A stretch of DNA of 64,000 nucleotides from the NCBI GenBank assembly GCA_022605955.1, contig JAKCOZ010000020.1, positions 6,809,001-6,873,000 on the forward strand, in the 5' to 3' direction. The number at the start of each line of letters is the position of its first letter. The first letter of the stretch is position 1. Shown piece after piece: positions 12,601-27,600 of this stretch. Below the pieces are notes generated by a model. That model was not told the DNA's origin. It made no database searches and saw only the letters and a program-made list of their open reading frames with translations. Origin of the DNA: Rallus limicola (taxonomy: Eukaryota; Chordata; Aves; Gruiformes; Rallidae). A program made the position numbers and the translations under genes.

Positions 12601-15600
12601 TGCAAAGTAGTGCTGTACTCTGCAAGGGAATCTTTTACAATGCTGCATCTGTTAGAGGTAGCCAAGTTTCAAAGTAACTGGAGGAGAGAACAGGCCTCTT
12701 TCTAATGGAAAATAATTACCTTCAGTTATTAAAAGCCTATATTTAGCACTTCCTACTTCCTCCTTATTGCTCCAGCCACATTACACACATTTCTTTGCAT
12801 GCAAAACAGCTTTGCCAAGGATAATTGTCTTGGTTAACACTCACTTGAATTAGCCAAAGATTCTTTTCCATGATTCAGCACATATATTCTCTAATCAGAT
12901 CTGTGATCCCAGTAGGAAAAGGTCAAACCACTTTGTGAAATGAAGAAGAGTTGAATTTTGAAAACTGAGACCCCCAACTGGCATTTAGCTTTATTACCCT
13001 GGATCCAAACTAAAACATTCTCAACTCCATACAAGCATCCCATATGGACACTTCCCCCCCAAACAGAAGACAACCAATAACAAAGGGATGGAAGCACACT
13101 GATTGGAGTCTTTCTTAGGGTACCTGAACTCTCTTGAACACTTTTAATTAAATCATTAGCAAGAATTTCACTTTGGTTGCCCTATCACTAAGGCCAGGAG
13201 TCCATTGAGGCATATTTTTTTTTCCAAATCCCATTATTACAACTTATTACAGAATCACAAGGTTGGAAGAGACCTTTAAGATCATCAAGTCCAACCATTA
13301 ATTGGCAAATGCCAGATTCATTAGATTTTTTTTTTTTTGTCCCCAGGAAACTATTAGACCAAAAAGAGAGCTGTGATAAAAATCAGTATTTACCAGGAAG
13401 AGGTGGTGCAAGGAGTTGGTTGGATAGCAGCTGCAGGTGCTCCAGAGTGATGTCACGGATAGCAGGAATGTGGAACAGACGAGTAAACATATGTGGAGAT
13501 TTTGGGGCAAAAATATTGAGAAGAGCCATGCGACAGTATAACTTGGCCAGGGAAGCTTCACTTCGCAAAAGCTCTCTAGAAAACACAAACATTGAGACAT
13601 AAAATTGCTTCGTTGTACCTAAAATAAGCCATTTCCAGCAACCTGCCCCTGAATCCAAAACACATACGTCTAATTTATTCTTCTTTAAAAGGATTTCATA
13701 GAGATCAAACTTTCTTATCCCCTTCAGCTAGTACTTGGCCCATCTAATTTTGGTACCAAAGTACAGCAACTGAATTAGAAACCAACTCTACATGAAGGCA
13801 GTCTGGAGTTCAGATAGCACCTGACGGATGGTACAAGAGACCCAACCTTCCAGGAAGGTACCTGTCAGGTCAGCATGTACAAAAACACTGTCACATGACT
13901 ATCTAAAATCCTTCAAACAAGACAATTATAATAAGTGTCCTTTACTATATATAAAAAAATGAAACCAAAACTCCCTTACCTATTAAACCATTACAACTCC
14001 ACAAATCTTTGTTTAATCCAACACCTACTCTAGCATTCAGAGGCTTCCTGCTGCTCAAAACAAGATTGCAGCAGACACCTGCACTACAGGCTGTAGGTAT
14101 AGCTTCATTTCTTTTTTTACCTGTGAATTTGGATGTTGGTGTTATCCAGGGTGACCAGTCCATTTGTGGCAGTCCTCCTATACCCAGCAGGCGGTCTTTC
14201 TAGCATGTCAATGGGGTACCAGTACCTTACCAGCACTCCTTCACTTCTGAGATACGTCTCCACTTGCACCAATTCATTTACCTGGAACACCAAAGCCACC
14301 ACTGTCCATAAACACAGCAACAGTAAGAGTTTCTCCCCTAAACATGAGAGCACCAAAGTAGGATTCAAAGCAGTTTGGTACTGGTGAATCCTATGTGCTC
14401 ACAGACACGTGATGCTGATGCCTTAAAAGCCCTCCCAATGTATCTTTACTCACAGAATCAACATCCAGAACAACGCCATGAAGACCGAATGTCTTCAGCA
14501 TCCCACGAATGGCAAACTTAGGTAAAGCTGTTCCAACAGCACTGCTGGTAACGTTATTGCTGTCAGGAGAGCGAGTCACCACTGTGAGACCTGGTCAGAA
14601 AGGGGCAACACAATTTTGAAGGTACAGCATTTTCCTCAGGTTGACAATTTACACAGTAGATCACAAGTACCACAGCCCCTATAGCTTTCTTTTTCCCCTT
14701 TAGATGCTTTTTCCTGACCTTACCTTTTCGTACTTTATCAATTGTAAATTTGTTTGCTTCATCTTTGATATCCTCAATAGTAGGAAGGTACAGGTCTCTT
14801 GGAATGCCACCATTTTCCTCATAGAGGAATTCTACAGTTTGCCGTGCTATATCAACCATTCCTGGTAGACAGAAAGGAGCAATTAGTTATTTTCCCCAGC
14901 CACTTGAAATAAGTTCTTATTCTCATTAATATCATAAGCAGATGAGTTCTCATTACTTAAATATTGTTTTTGTCAGGCTGGGGAGCTTTCCTGACAGACA
15001 CTTTGGCACTTGTATGCAGCTCATTAGGGCTTAGAATTCTTTCTTTGCTCTGACTACCATAAACACAGTGTCTTCCCAGAACTGTATTTATCTACACCCT
15101 TCCTTCCTCCCGCACCCTTATTAATCTGTTCCTCTTTGCCTCGATATAGCCATGGACAGACAACACATGTAGGTAATTCCTTCCCAAACTACTATTCTAA
15201 ATTATTTCTGTATGCACATCACAACAGCACAAACTCCGACACTATTTCTAAAGCCATCTTCCCTATTTAAATAGTCCAGCTTAAGTAGAAGTGTTAAAGA
15301 AAAAAAACACACCCCCCAAACTAATTCTAAACACTTGATAAAAACAGCAGGTGAAATTTTTAATTTAAATTTTCCAGCCCTGAGTACAGTAACACATAAG
15401 AGAAACCCCAAGTTTATTTTCACACTTACTGCACATCACATAAGCCAATGAGCATAGAAATAAACATAGCCATACCTAACTGTAGAGCTCCTTTGATCTG
15501 ATCCAACCCAGACTTTCTCTCTGCCTCATTACGGAATCTTCTTCTAATAGTAGGGAAAACCTTTGTTTCCCAGGCTTTAACCAACAGGGCATAATGATCC

Positions 15601-18600
15601 TCCTGTGAAGACAAACATTATTTACAATACCAAGAAGAAGTTAAAGTTAACAGCAGCTGTTAACTTCCCTCAGGAAGCAGGGAAAACTCTTGCGTGACAA
15701 AACTTAGAAGTCTGAACTGCAAGAGCTATGTTCAGGCTACAAGTTACAGCAGGCAGAGCCTACCACATTCCTCACCCGGGGAATATCATCGTCATCATCA
15801 TCATCACTTTCATCGTCTGCAATAGGAGGGGGATGAGGATCAGGGCCCGATGTGATAAAGTTCTCATAGCTTAGTTCCATTTTATAGTGGCAAGATGTGT
15901 CGCTGTCATATTCTACAAGACACAAGACAACAATGAGATCATAACGTGCTAGAAAGCAGGCCATAATATTCCATGGAGTTTGAGATACATTGCAGTCTGT
16001 GAAAATGTAATCTATTTTGTCACAATGCAATCAATCCCCCAATTCAATCAATTCCAACATCTTGTTGCATTCAAAGCCCTAATAAGATAATTTCTCATTG
16101 TAGTTGCATTAACTGAGCATAATTTGTGCATCCATATAAAAGACCGCTAAAGTAAGGCTTTAATTGCCTTGTCTAAAATCAAATAAGCATGTATTTGGTG
16201 ATACTTGTTGTACTGCTTTACCTAAATAGGCAGTACCTGAGGACTGAAGCTAGGATGCACTCAAACCCTATTGAATTAAAAGAGATTTAAAAGAAATGTT
16301 AATCATCACTTTACGTTGTTGAGCTGTAGCAACAGCAGCAATTCTACAAGGAGGTCCATGGGTCCCAGGATCAGAAGCTATGCTGGTGCCAGCATCATTA
16401 TCACTGTCAGAAGCCATGGCAAAAGGCAACGCTTCGAAGTTGGCGCTTATTTCCTCAGCTAGGTCAATACACAGATCTGCAGCGTTCCTGTGAGCCTGCC
16501 CTTCAGCGTAGGCAAACTGGCGAGATCCGAAGTTAGCACGGACTTTTGTGTTCTGAAAGAAGATGCACATAAAAGCACAAAGATGAGTTGCAGGTTGTTT
16601 TGATCCTTCTCTTTGCTCTTTTTTTTTAAAAAAAACAAACAAACAACCCACAACCAATGGGATAAGTTGATCACACATCTCCAGGCCATATGGTTTTCTC
16701 AGCATCACTAGCTATAAACCTGTGTGCATCAGGGAAAGTATTAAAGCTTTTAAACACAAACTTTGAACTTGCCTTTTATCTAGCTTCAAGATACAGCATA
16801 CTTAGCTAGTATACTTTGAAGCAAGGTCACTGCTAGGAAGGAATGCTAGTAGAAGGGCTGCTAGCCCAGAATAGAGCCATCTCATCAACCCGGCTGCACG
16901 TTAGTGTCCCAATGGGCAGAGAAAGTTCTGAATAATGACAAAACATAATTGGGAAAGGAAATGGGATACACCTCCACCTAACTCAATAAAGATAAGAACT
17001 ATCACTTTGCTTTTTCATTGATAGGGAAGCAGGCTCAGTATTTTCTATATGATGTTTTTAGTATTTCTGAAAGAATATATATATATATATCAAGCAACAT
17101 CTTTCTGTTGAGAACGTGCCTTTTTCTGAATGTGGACAACTGGCCACATTCCACCAGAGACATCTTCTAGATAGGGCCCAAGTCGCTGCCCACAATAGGT
17201 AAAATAAACTCTGCCTTTAGCTGGCTGTCCTGGAGGGGGAGGAGTTCCTTCTGTTCTTTCCCATCCTATTCCTGCTACATCACCTGTAGAAAAATATAAT
17301 CATTGAAAGAAGATCATGGATTGAGTCTTTTTTTCATCCAGTTTCCCTTTTGGAGGATTTTCCACTTTACCAGGTAAGTTCACTGTACTCTTACGTACCG
17401 GGAGAAAGAGTTACGTCCAATCTAACACTCTTCCACTGCAGCAAGCTGGAGCCATTGTAATGCACTGCTCGCCCGTTGCTGAGAAGTAACACAAGAAGAT
17501 GATTAAAGAGAGCACTGAAACAAGTAAGGATGACAAGTCACTACCAGCTGAAGTTGAGGTAGCTGTGATACTGACAGAAGGCAACTCAACTCTCCTTAGT
17601 TTCATAAGGAGATAGCCTAGTTCATCTTCTTAACATTTCGATTCAAATACACGTTACCTACTACAACACACTCACAACACTCCTCCCTAAGGAGATTACA
17701 AACAGTACTGAGCGAGGCCATGATTTCTGATGCACATCTCCAACATACTTGTGAAAGAGACAGGTGCCCACTGGGTTTGTCCAAGCACCATCCCGTTTTT
17801 CGGCTTCCGTAGCAAATCCAAAAGAAACTATTGGTCCAGTGTCATCATCTGTATCTCCATAGGAAACTATTTCAATTTCCCAGTAGAACGATGGTGCCTA
17901 GGTATAGAAATAACAGTAATATTGTAAAAAAAAAAAAAAAAAAAAGAATTACAAATGATAGGTAAAATAGAAAATGTATTTTCTTGTTCTTTTCAGGCAC
18001 TATTGAATATTAAATGGCACAAACTGTTGTGCAGTTGTGGATTCTTACCTGCACTGGAACTGGTGAAGTGGCATAGATAAATGTGCCCCGAGGCAGTCCC
18101 CCACCTGCGCTCGGATCAGCCAGGAAGGTCACAGCTGTGAGATGCGATGAAAACATGCACGCTCGCACAGGGGGAAACACTCTCGATGGGCTCCAAGTGA
18201 TTTCTTTGGGCTGCAAACAGGAAGAGAGCATTGTATTCTACAGCTGAAGTCATCTACTGGAATTCAAGGACAAATTCTTTTATGATGTGCACATTTAACG
18301 AAACACATGTAATGACCACAACTTCAATCACAACAAATCACATCTCACTACAGAAGTTTACATTAACTGAAACATTTAAATAAGAATCCAACTAGTTTGG
18401 CTCCTGCCCCACAGGCAGACACCTGCCCTCAGTGGCTGGCTTTGTTTGCAAGGAGCAGAAGACTCAGCAATGCTTCTGTGCTCACCTGCCTTCTGTCTGC
18501 TTGCAGTGGAGGAGGAGGAGGTCGAGCACAGTCACGATACAACATGCGTAACCTTTCACATTGCATTTCTACAACAAGGAGCCTCTCCCCTGTAACAACA

Positions 18601-21600
18601 GACCAAGCCAAGTCATGAGGTTTCAAGCAAACCCAGTTACTTGAGTCCAACACCATAAATAGAAACAAATATGACATTTGCATTTTAAGAGATCTAAACC
18701 AATCGTCTCACTTACCTGATCAACAAAACTAAGAAGAGAGTCCTTATATACAAGCAATTGTTTTCCTCATGTTTAGATCTGGTTAGCAGATACATTGTGT
18801 GTTAATTAAGACATAAAGTTCATTTTAGTGAGCAAGTTTATGATCCAGCAAAAGCAGGAAGACCAACAAATTTATGCCTACTGTAAAAAAATCTGTATGC
18901 TCCCTTCTACAACGGAGATCACCCTGAAATCCACTTGGTTCCTACCCTAACATCCTTTGCTTCTGCCACTTTTCCTCCACTGAAAGGCTCTGACTTGTTC
19001 CTAAAACTTGCCTTTGAACTAAGACTTCTGCTAGGCCCACTGCTTATCCTTAAACAAGAGGGAAGGAAATCAAGAGCTCAACGAGAAGAAATAGAAGATA
19101 GCATTGTAAGAATAGCAGCAAAAAGGTCATCAAAAGAAAACATACAAATGATAAAGTCAAGGACTACAGAGCGGGTTATGCTGGAAGCAAGAAAAGTGGA
19201 GAGGGCTAAGAGGTGTGGTAGTAGAGAGCTAGCCCCAGGATTTGCATCTTCCGTGATGTATAGGATAATCATGTTCTGGCCTAATATTTATGTCTGATGT
19301 TTAAAATTATTTACTCTGATCATTAGCTAGTCTGACCTCAGAGCTCTGTAGCTGTGACAAGACATGCTGTACTGTGCTAGCTAACAAACTCGAAGTAGCT
19401 GGAAGACAAAACACTGAAACAATCTAAAACGCTGGTATGTCTCTGAACTGAAGATGACAACGAAGCTGCAAGAACACGTTGAATACCTACCAGGGCTGCA
19501 CTCCTGTGCTACCAAATTGAGAACTTCTACAGCAGCTGGACACTGTTGAATGAATTCTTCACAGAATGAGCTGTCTTCTAACAGCTGAGCCATCACCAGG
19601 CAAGCTCTTAATGGAAAAATCATACGTTGAAAGTATTACAAAAGCGTGTGCTGAATTCAAAGCTGTCTTTACACATACTGAATTCAAGATTATTTTAAAA
19701 GGCAGCATGCCGACTGATCTATCTCTTTGTCTGTTTGCTTAGCTGTCCATCAGAACTTCCACAACAGCAGCTTTTCCTGCTTTGTAACATTTATTTACTT
19801 ATATTGAGCACTTGCTTCAGTGCACGATCAGCATTACAGCAGTGCTTGTTTTTCACCCTCATGCTACCACCACCCAGACACTAAACAGACTCAAAGAAGC
19901 AAACAAGAATTTTTGTATCATCCCTTGCTCTCACATCAATACCCAGAGAGAAAGAAACCAAGAAACTGCAATTTCCTTCCACATTAGCATACGGTATCTA
20001 AACAGGCAGAGATGCTGCACAAAACCCAGCCACTCACCTGGTTCTTATTTCAGCAAGAAGCCGGACCACTGCCATTACTGGAGTTGAGCCATCTCCTGTT
20101 GCAGGAAGTGAGGTGTGAATAGATAGACTTCCCTCCTGAGGAAGCAACATGGACTGGACTGCCTGTACTACCTTCTCAGTAATGGACAGTTTATGAAGAG
20201 GCAATGCCTGATGGTGGGGGGGCACGGTAAAAAGTTAAATTCAAGTAGTTAGTTTCTAAGAAATGAGGGTGTTTTATTACCTGGAGTTAATTCTCATTTT
20301 GTACTATCACAAAACCAGCACCCAAAACCAGTTAAAAAACCAAAACAAACCCCAAACAAAACAAACCAACAGAACCAAACAGCAAAACCCCCAACACACT
20401 ATGCAAAAGAACATCTTTAAGCACCAAAAGATGACTATATCCACGTTACTCGAATGAGAACTTAAATATAGATATTTTTAAGAGATGTTTATAATAACAA
20501 GGCAAACTTTAAGAATAATCTATAACCAAAGATGAAACACACTTTTTACATGCTGTAGATTCATTGCCAATAAGCGATGACAAAAAAAAGAGATAGATAA
20601 TTGATATTATACTTAATATTGGATTCTTAAAACTACCGTACCTCAGATCTTGGAACACAGAGCCTAGATAATGGAATAGTTAGTGTGTCTGATGCTTGTG
20701 AGGTCTTTCTACTGTCTATACTGGTAGGTGGAAATTTGACCGTTGCTATACCTTCTTGCTCATTAATAGATGCCACAACTCCAATGCTTCCTGCTATTCC
20801 TTTACCTAAAACCTACAACCAAAGAAGGTTGGCGTAAGATTTAGGGCTTTACAAACAAGCAACACTGATTGCTTAACACTGCATGCCAAGTCAGCAGATG
20901 ACTAGAGCTGGGTGCTTTAGGAAACAGGAACAGCACACGACAGCAGTCTCCGCAAGTGGTATTTCAACTGCTTCACAATCGCGGGCACTCTGCACGCTGC
21001 TTCACGAGTTTGCCAGCGTGGACAAAACCAGCAGCAAAAGCACCAATTCTCATTTAAGACATAAAATGCGAATGGCACTGAATTACCTGAACTTCAGAAC
21101 CTATTTTAATTGTCTCCTTAAAGCCACCCAGAGCACAAAGGGCAGCTACTGCCTGCCGAGCAATTCTCTGAAGTTTAGCAAGTTTCCTTCCACTGCTACT
21201 CCCGTTCTCCAAAATACTCTCCGCGTATTTCCCGAGTTGTGGAATGTACATCAGAGCCCGAGACAGAACCTGAAGAGAGAAGCAAAAATACCAGAGAACG
21301 ACTTCAAAGCACAATTCAAACAAACCCCAACGCCCCAAGCCTCCAGCTCACACAATCTCAGAAGAATTATTTTTGTTCTTGAAGAGAATGATATAATTCA
21401 GAATATTCTAAGTTCTCTGACATGTGAACACCATCAAAGCCAGTTCCAGTCCCTAGTAACTTTCAGAATCACAGTTACACAGATAATCTTAGCTCAAGGA
21501 TTAGCCTAAGCAACAGGCTGGGTGCTACAGGACTCAAGAGAAACATAAAAGCAATGTGCTATCCTTTCTAGCCAATGCTTTCTACTCTCAGAGGTCATGA

Positions 21601-24600
21601 TAAAGAGGACTGAATAGCAAAGGTAGTATAAGTTCTGGCAAAGGCAAGGTAAGTCCCAAAACAAACAGCATTATTAATTACTGAAAGGAATGACAGGTGA
21701 ATTACAGAATATAACCTCAATCTCTAATGCTAGATAATTTTTAATTATTTATTCCACCCCAAGACATCAGATAGATACCATCTACCAGAAAGGGCTGCTC
21801 CTGTGCAATTACATGTCCTGGTCTGAAGTCTTAGAAGCAGTAAATTGGAAAGAAATAGCTCAGGAAATTGCTAATTAAGTTCTCTTAACTACTCAGTACA
21901 TGCTTGGTGTAGAATTTAATAGTTAATCTTCTGGTTGCTTACTTTTTCAGCAGTTGTTGTCCATATCTGAGCTGCATTAGATTCTGGTGCCATCAACAAG
22001 CTATGTAGCAAAGCAATGACCTCTGCTGCCATGCTGTTTGCAACATGACCACTAATGAATGGCCTGACAGGATCCGTCCTATAGAGGAGAAGAAAGTAAT
22101 TGTTTTGAGATTAATGCACAAGAGAAGGAAAAGAAGCTTCAGTTATCAACAATATACAAAAAAAGGGAAGTTGATGAACACCCAGGCTATTTTCTAGAGC
22201 ACTACAAATACAGAAGACACAGAAAAGCAGAACCTAGGCTCTAAGTATGGAATCAAAGTGACCTACCTGGCAAGCTCAGAATTCCTCTCTCTGCAAATAG
22301 ATGTTTGTGCGGTCTTCTTTTTGTCCCCTGTGGACAACCCACTAGTAGTTTCTGGATTGACAGTTTCTATGGGTGGCCCCACACTAACTATTAGACCAGA
22401 CTGTGCCCACTTAGTCGCTTTTCGAAGAGCTGCAGCAGCTTCTTCTGTAATAACTTCACAGCAGCCACTCTGAAAATAAAATTGCTATATGTAAGCTCTA
22501 ATTGGGCCACACTATGTGATGCATTTAACTCTCCTCCCTCTGCATATGTAAAAGCACTGAGAACACATCAAAACTTCCTCCTGTGTATGTATTAGAGTCA
22601 TAAGACAAATCCTTTCTGTTGCTTTTTCTCATCTACAGAGAGATCAGAGATTAATGTGGGTCCATTGCCTTTAATATTTCATTCTTAGCTTAGCAGCATA
22701 GTTCCTTTGAACAGAAAGCTACACATGAGTACTTCTGGTGCAAATACTTAAGAACATGTCTGAAAATACACCTGGAAGTTTAACTTAACTGTGTGGCTTA
22801 AAATTCGTACTATCATTGTGCATCTGAGAGTATTTACCCCTGTATTTACATCAATAAATATATAATGGTAAGATTGCATATAAAGTTATCTTTCTGAAGA
22901 GTTCTGTAAATTAAACAACATTTAACAAAAGGGATTTAACATCAGTAAACCTGAAGAATTCTGATGGCCGATTTTTACCATGTTGAGTAATTCTTTAGTT
23001 ATTCCTTTTCTTACTTTTGTCATGTCTCGATCCATTTTCACCACTTTCTCCATATTGGCTCCAGTTCCTAGTCGGAATGGACGACCTTCTGAGCTGCTGT
23101 TAAAGTGAAAATAAAACACATCAGCTTTGTTTTCATTAGTGGAAAAAATAGCTGAATTATACCATCCAATTGAATATATTATGTTTGTAAGTGATGTGAA
23201 AGCAACCCTTGTGACCAAACTGCTCAACTGCAATAGAAATACTTAATAGTTAAGGACATACCCAATTGCACTGTCATTTACAAATGGAATTTAATACTAC
23301 TGAATGTAGTTATCTGCATAGCAATTTAACTCTTCCCCCTCAAAAAGCAGCATAATGAAATTGGCTTTTACTGAACTTAAAAGCCTGATGGTTTTATGGT
23401 TTTGGTTTTTTTTGCTAGCAGCTTACACAGCTTGTAAGTAAAGCAAAAGCAGAACGTCGCACTTAATATCCTTCTCCTCCTTTTCTACATGTACATACTT
23501 AGCTCTGTTTCAGCTCTGCTGCTCTCATCATTGCTAAACAGTCTTCTTCAAAGCAGACAAATCCAGGAAGTGTTGGGATTTAGTCTTTCTGCTGCTGCCT
23601 CCACAAAAATTCAGTGTGGTTGGATGGGTTTATCTCCAAGTAACAGTATGCTAGGCATCAGCTCTACAAACCTTTCTCCATTATCTTACTATTTTGCCAG
23701 TAAACACAACTAATTGGGAAGCTGCTTTGCTCTCCCATCATGGCCAGGACGTGTATTTCTACAGCTGTAGCACTAAAAACAGGAGAGAAACAGAGCTGGT
23801 GAAATTCCAGTCCAGTGAGTTCAGATTACCTTAGCAGTGGCTGAAGAACTTCATGGGATGACTGGTCTTCCCGTTTATGAATAAAAATAGAAAGTTTACC
23901 ATCCACTGCTTCACTTTCTTCTCCAGGATCTTTATCACCTTTTATGGAATTTTTAGGACTGGCTTTTGCCAAAGTAGTATCTGGCTCAGAGGCAGTTGGA
24001 GATAGAACTGTCTGGCATCCTTGAATTAGAAAGGGAAAAAAACAAAACAAAGAAAAACACACAGCCATGAGCTTCATTTCTTGCCCTTGAAACTAACGCT
24101 AACACACCCAAAATGCATCTAAAACTTCACTATGGAACATGTGTTAGTCTCAAAACAGTTAACTCAAGGCAGATGGAAAGTCACAGAAACATCCTATCTT
24201 TCAGCACTGACATATCATATACCTTTTCCGACTTGTGCTTCCGGTCAAAACAAAAGCTCCTTGCAGAAACAGGACTTACTTAGCGATTTCTCATATTAGC
24301 ATGACACCAAAAAGACACTGGTACCTGGTACTACATAATCTGCCAGCTTTGCCAACAGCAGAGAGGCTATTTTGGAGGCTGGGTCACTGGGATCATCCTG
24401 TTCACTGTTCAGAGAGGGCACAGAGTAACTCCAGGGAGGCAATTCCACATTTCCACAGTCCTCAACGCTCATGAGAGGTAGCGCAGCACGACACAACTGG
24501 AGAATTATAAGGACCAACTTTGGAGAAGGACGTTGATCCAAGAGGAGTGACAGAAGCTTGGACACACAGGCTGGCTGGCTTAGGATTGCTTTACCTATGT

Positions 24601-27600
24601 GACTCCTGAAAGGGAAAAAAACAGGTAACTGCTGTTTAGAAAAAGAAAACTGATTGTTTGATGATGCTCTTGGAATTAAAACTAAATAAATTATTTACAA
24701 GGTGTAATCAAAAAATAATTCAGGTGTCTGACAAACTTTATCTCAACAGTTCTTACACAACCTGACAGCACTGATTAAAACTCAAGACTAAGTGTTTACA
24801 ACCAAGTTTTAGAATGGCTTTGAAATTTACCTTACCTCCACTACTGAAAGGAGAAACCCCTAAAAGAACCCCCAGCTGCTTACCTATGTAGAAACAAAAA
24901 AAAAACCTCCAGAGAAAATGGCTGAATCTAGTACCTTGACAGGTCATTAAGAAGACTGAGAACATCTTGAAGAGCATCATTTCCTGCAGCTTGATTACCA
25001 CAACACTCCGTGGCTCGTGCAAGGTGGTTGGTAAGAAGGCTTGAGACCTGGCGAGCCAGACCAGAGTGAACAGCTTCTGTTGAGCCACCTTCAAAAGTAA
25101 ATCCAGAGTACACAATTGTTATTAACAGAAGTGAAGGTGACACAGCTACATATTCCCTACCCATAGGTTAAAAATAGTTTAAAATTTTTGGTTTGCAATA
25201 GCAAAGAAATAATCATATAAAATGTCTTTAATTAAAAATAACACCTAATACAACATCTGTGTGCCATTAGCCTGTAGCCATGTGTCTACGAGTTTATGTG
25301 TGTTATATGTGTGAATCCTATCACAAGAGAAATGCATAAGCAACTGCTCAGTGTCTCTGGTTGTGTCTAGACAGAACTGAGTGGTAGACTTGAGTTTATC
25401 TGCAACATAAACACTCCAATGAGCAGGTAAAAAGCTAGAATTAAAGCTCCACAAAACAAACAAGAAGAAAATAGACTTATTTTTGTACGCACTCGTGTGT
25501 TCTAAAGAACCAACACAGTACTGAAGTCACGGTGAGCAAGTGTGCTATTTTAAACACACTTACACACCTTCTCAGGCACTGGGGCCATTCTAAAGCACAC
25601 AGCAGAAACTGATTTGGCAGGGTTCCTACCTTCTTCTTTCTCCCATTCAACACAGCGATTGGCTAGCACCTGGAAGGCGGCCCAAGCCATGGTAGCCACC
25701 TTCTGTTTCTTAGTCTGTTTTTCATTTGAACTGGATTCTGTCTGGCTGCTTAAACTGCAGAGCCGGTCCATAAGTTGTACCAGGCCGCTCCGTACCAAAC
25801 ACTTCTCTTCGCTCCTGAAAAGAAATTCAGGTTTCACTTAAGTAACTAACATCAGACACAACATAAATCCAGAATGTGCTGTTAACTCAGCAATTAATTA
25901 CTTCAGTTAGCAGAAAGATGGTTCTGTCTCTCCTTTGTCCTCCCCAGATGAAATTCTGTGTTCTGAGAAACGTTCTCTGATACCCCTCATTAGGAAGAAA
26001 GGGAGCATAGTTATACTATATAACGCTTCTCCTTAAGGCAAAAGCTAATAAAGACAGCTGTGGGTGCCCTTCTTCCCTCTCTGAAAGAAATACTTTCATA
26101 CCTTGTGTAAGGTATAGTGCATAAGAGGCCAATGCTATTTGCACAAGCAATGGGGTAGCGAGCACACAGCGAGACCACAGATGTCATCGTCTCTCCGAAA
26201 GCTTCCTGGACTTGTTCCACCATCCCACCACACGTGAGCTCTTCAATTCTGTTGGTAGGTAGAGATTTGAAATAGTAGGCTTCCTAGGTTAATTAAAACG
26301 AACAAACTTCCTGATCTAGCTTTTTTAAAAAAAGAAAAATTAGTGCATATTGATAATTACTCAAGGAATATTTAGAAGCAAAATTACAAGTCATAGTGTT
26401 TTAATATGAAACATGTAAACAAGATAATATGGTAGGTTTACTTCAGACATGACTGAAATTTGACTACAAGCAAAATACAAAGTATTTATCAAATTTAGAT
26501 GACAGTGTCAGCCAAATCTACCACTAATGCCTAATTAAAATTAATTTAAAGTTGAGTCAGGACTAAGATACCGCATGTACATATCTGTGGACATGTCATC
26601 CCAGTACAAAAGGGAAATTCACCTCCTGACAAATAAAAAAGCATTACTTAGAAGTTTCTGCCTTCCCCCCATCAAGGGCCAGAGTGGCTGCCACAAGCTT
26701 TGTTCTGCAAACCTGAGCCCTTGTAGCTAGGCACGTCTCATGTTTTTTTTCTTGGCACAAAGCACTGTACTATCTTCCACAGAGGAAAATATTTCTTTTA
26801 GAGAAACAAACAAACCTTGGTCCTCCCTGAAGTACCATGGTCACTGGGCCGACAAGATGCGTCACACCACCAACCCGAACAGCTGCCGTCAGCAGCTCTC
26901 TCATGTGCACAAGGGCTTGCTTCCTTGTGTTCCCACGACGCCACCTTGTCTGAGCAGCCAGCAGAAAACTGCTGCTGGATACCTACAGGATGTCATTTGG
27001 GTTTGTTAACTAGACACAAGCAAGACACCTCTCTTTCACAGAGAAAGTTTGAATTTGAAAAATATAACGTTTCAGCATATTTAAAGCTACATACTGCTTG
27101 GTCAGGGTTTGTTCCGATGAAAGCAAAAAGTTGCCCCAGTAAGACACTGTACGTGGGCTTATCTCTGCTATCCTCAATGGTCAGTGACTGGAGGAGGGTG
27201 AAGGAGCTACTTCTATGGCTGGTTACATGGCGGCGCCTGTGAGAACATCGGAGAGTTACTACTGGCAGCAGTAAGATGATCCAATGGAAAAAAAACCCCA
27301 ACCAACCACCAAAAGCCATGCTATGCTGGTACAGTTTACAATTATTTTAATGATGCAAGTCACACTATTGTAAAGGAGCTTAGTGGAATAAACCCTTGTA
27401 TACCTTTGGCTTGATCTAGCAAACTCGATATCTTCATTACCAATCATTTCTAAGTCAGATGGTGCTGACATACTGCGGAGGAAGACGGGCTGGCGGACTG
27501 CATGAGATATCACTTTCGTTTCAGACGCTGATTTGCAGGCTGCAATATATTATACAACACGAAAGGGTGTCATTCCTCATGTAGGAGGTTATTTACAAAC

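Larger units (their letters stand above)
11917..13393 (-). other. HECTD4 intron E55-E56 (1.5 kb)
   Basis: Contains a perfect 9-bp hairpin (12382-12402) and a short CR1 3' end (13250-13300). No exon seen; the flanking exons join directly in phase 1. Confidence 0.65.

Noticed and set aside
17110..17120. Conventional GT donor for E48 four bases downstream
   Set aside because: It would add four bases and break the frame into E49; no alternative acceptor restores it.
20883..21509. 208-residue plus-strand open frame
   Set aside because: It overlaps HECTD4 exon E40 on the opposite strand, has no recognisable family and no splice or promoter context; it is antisense chance.
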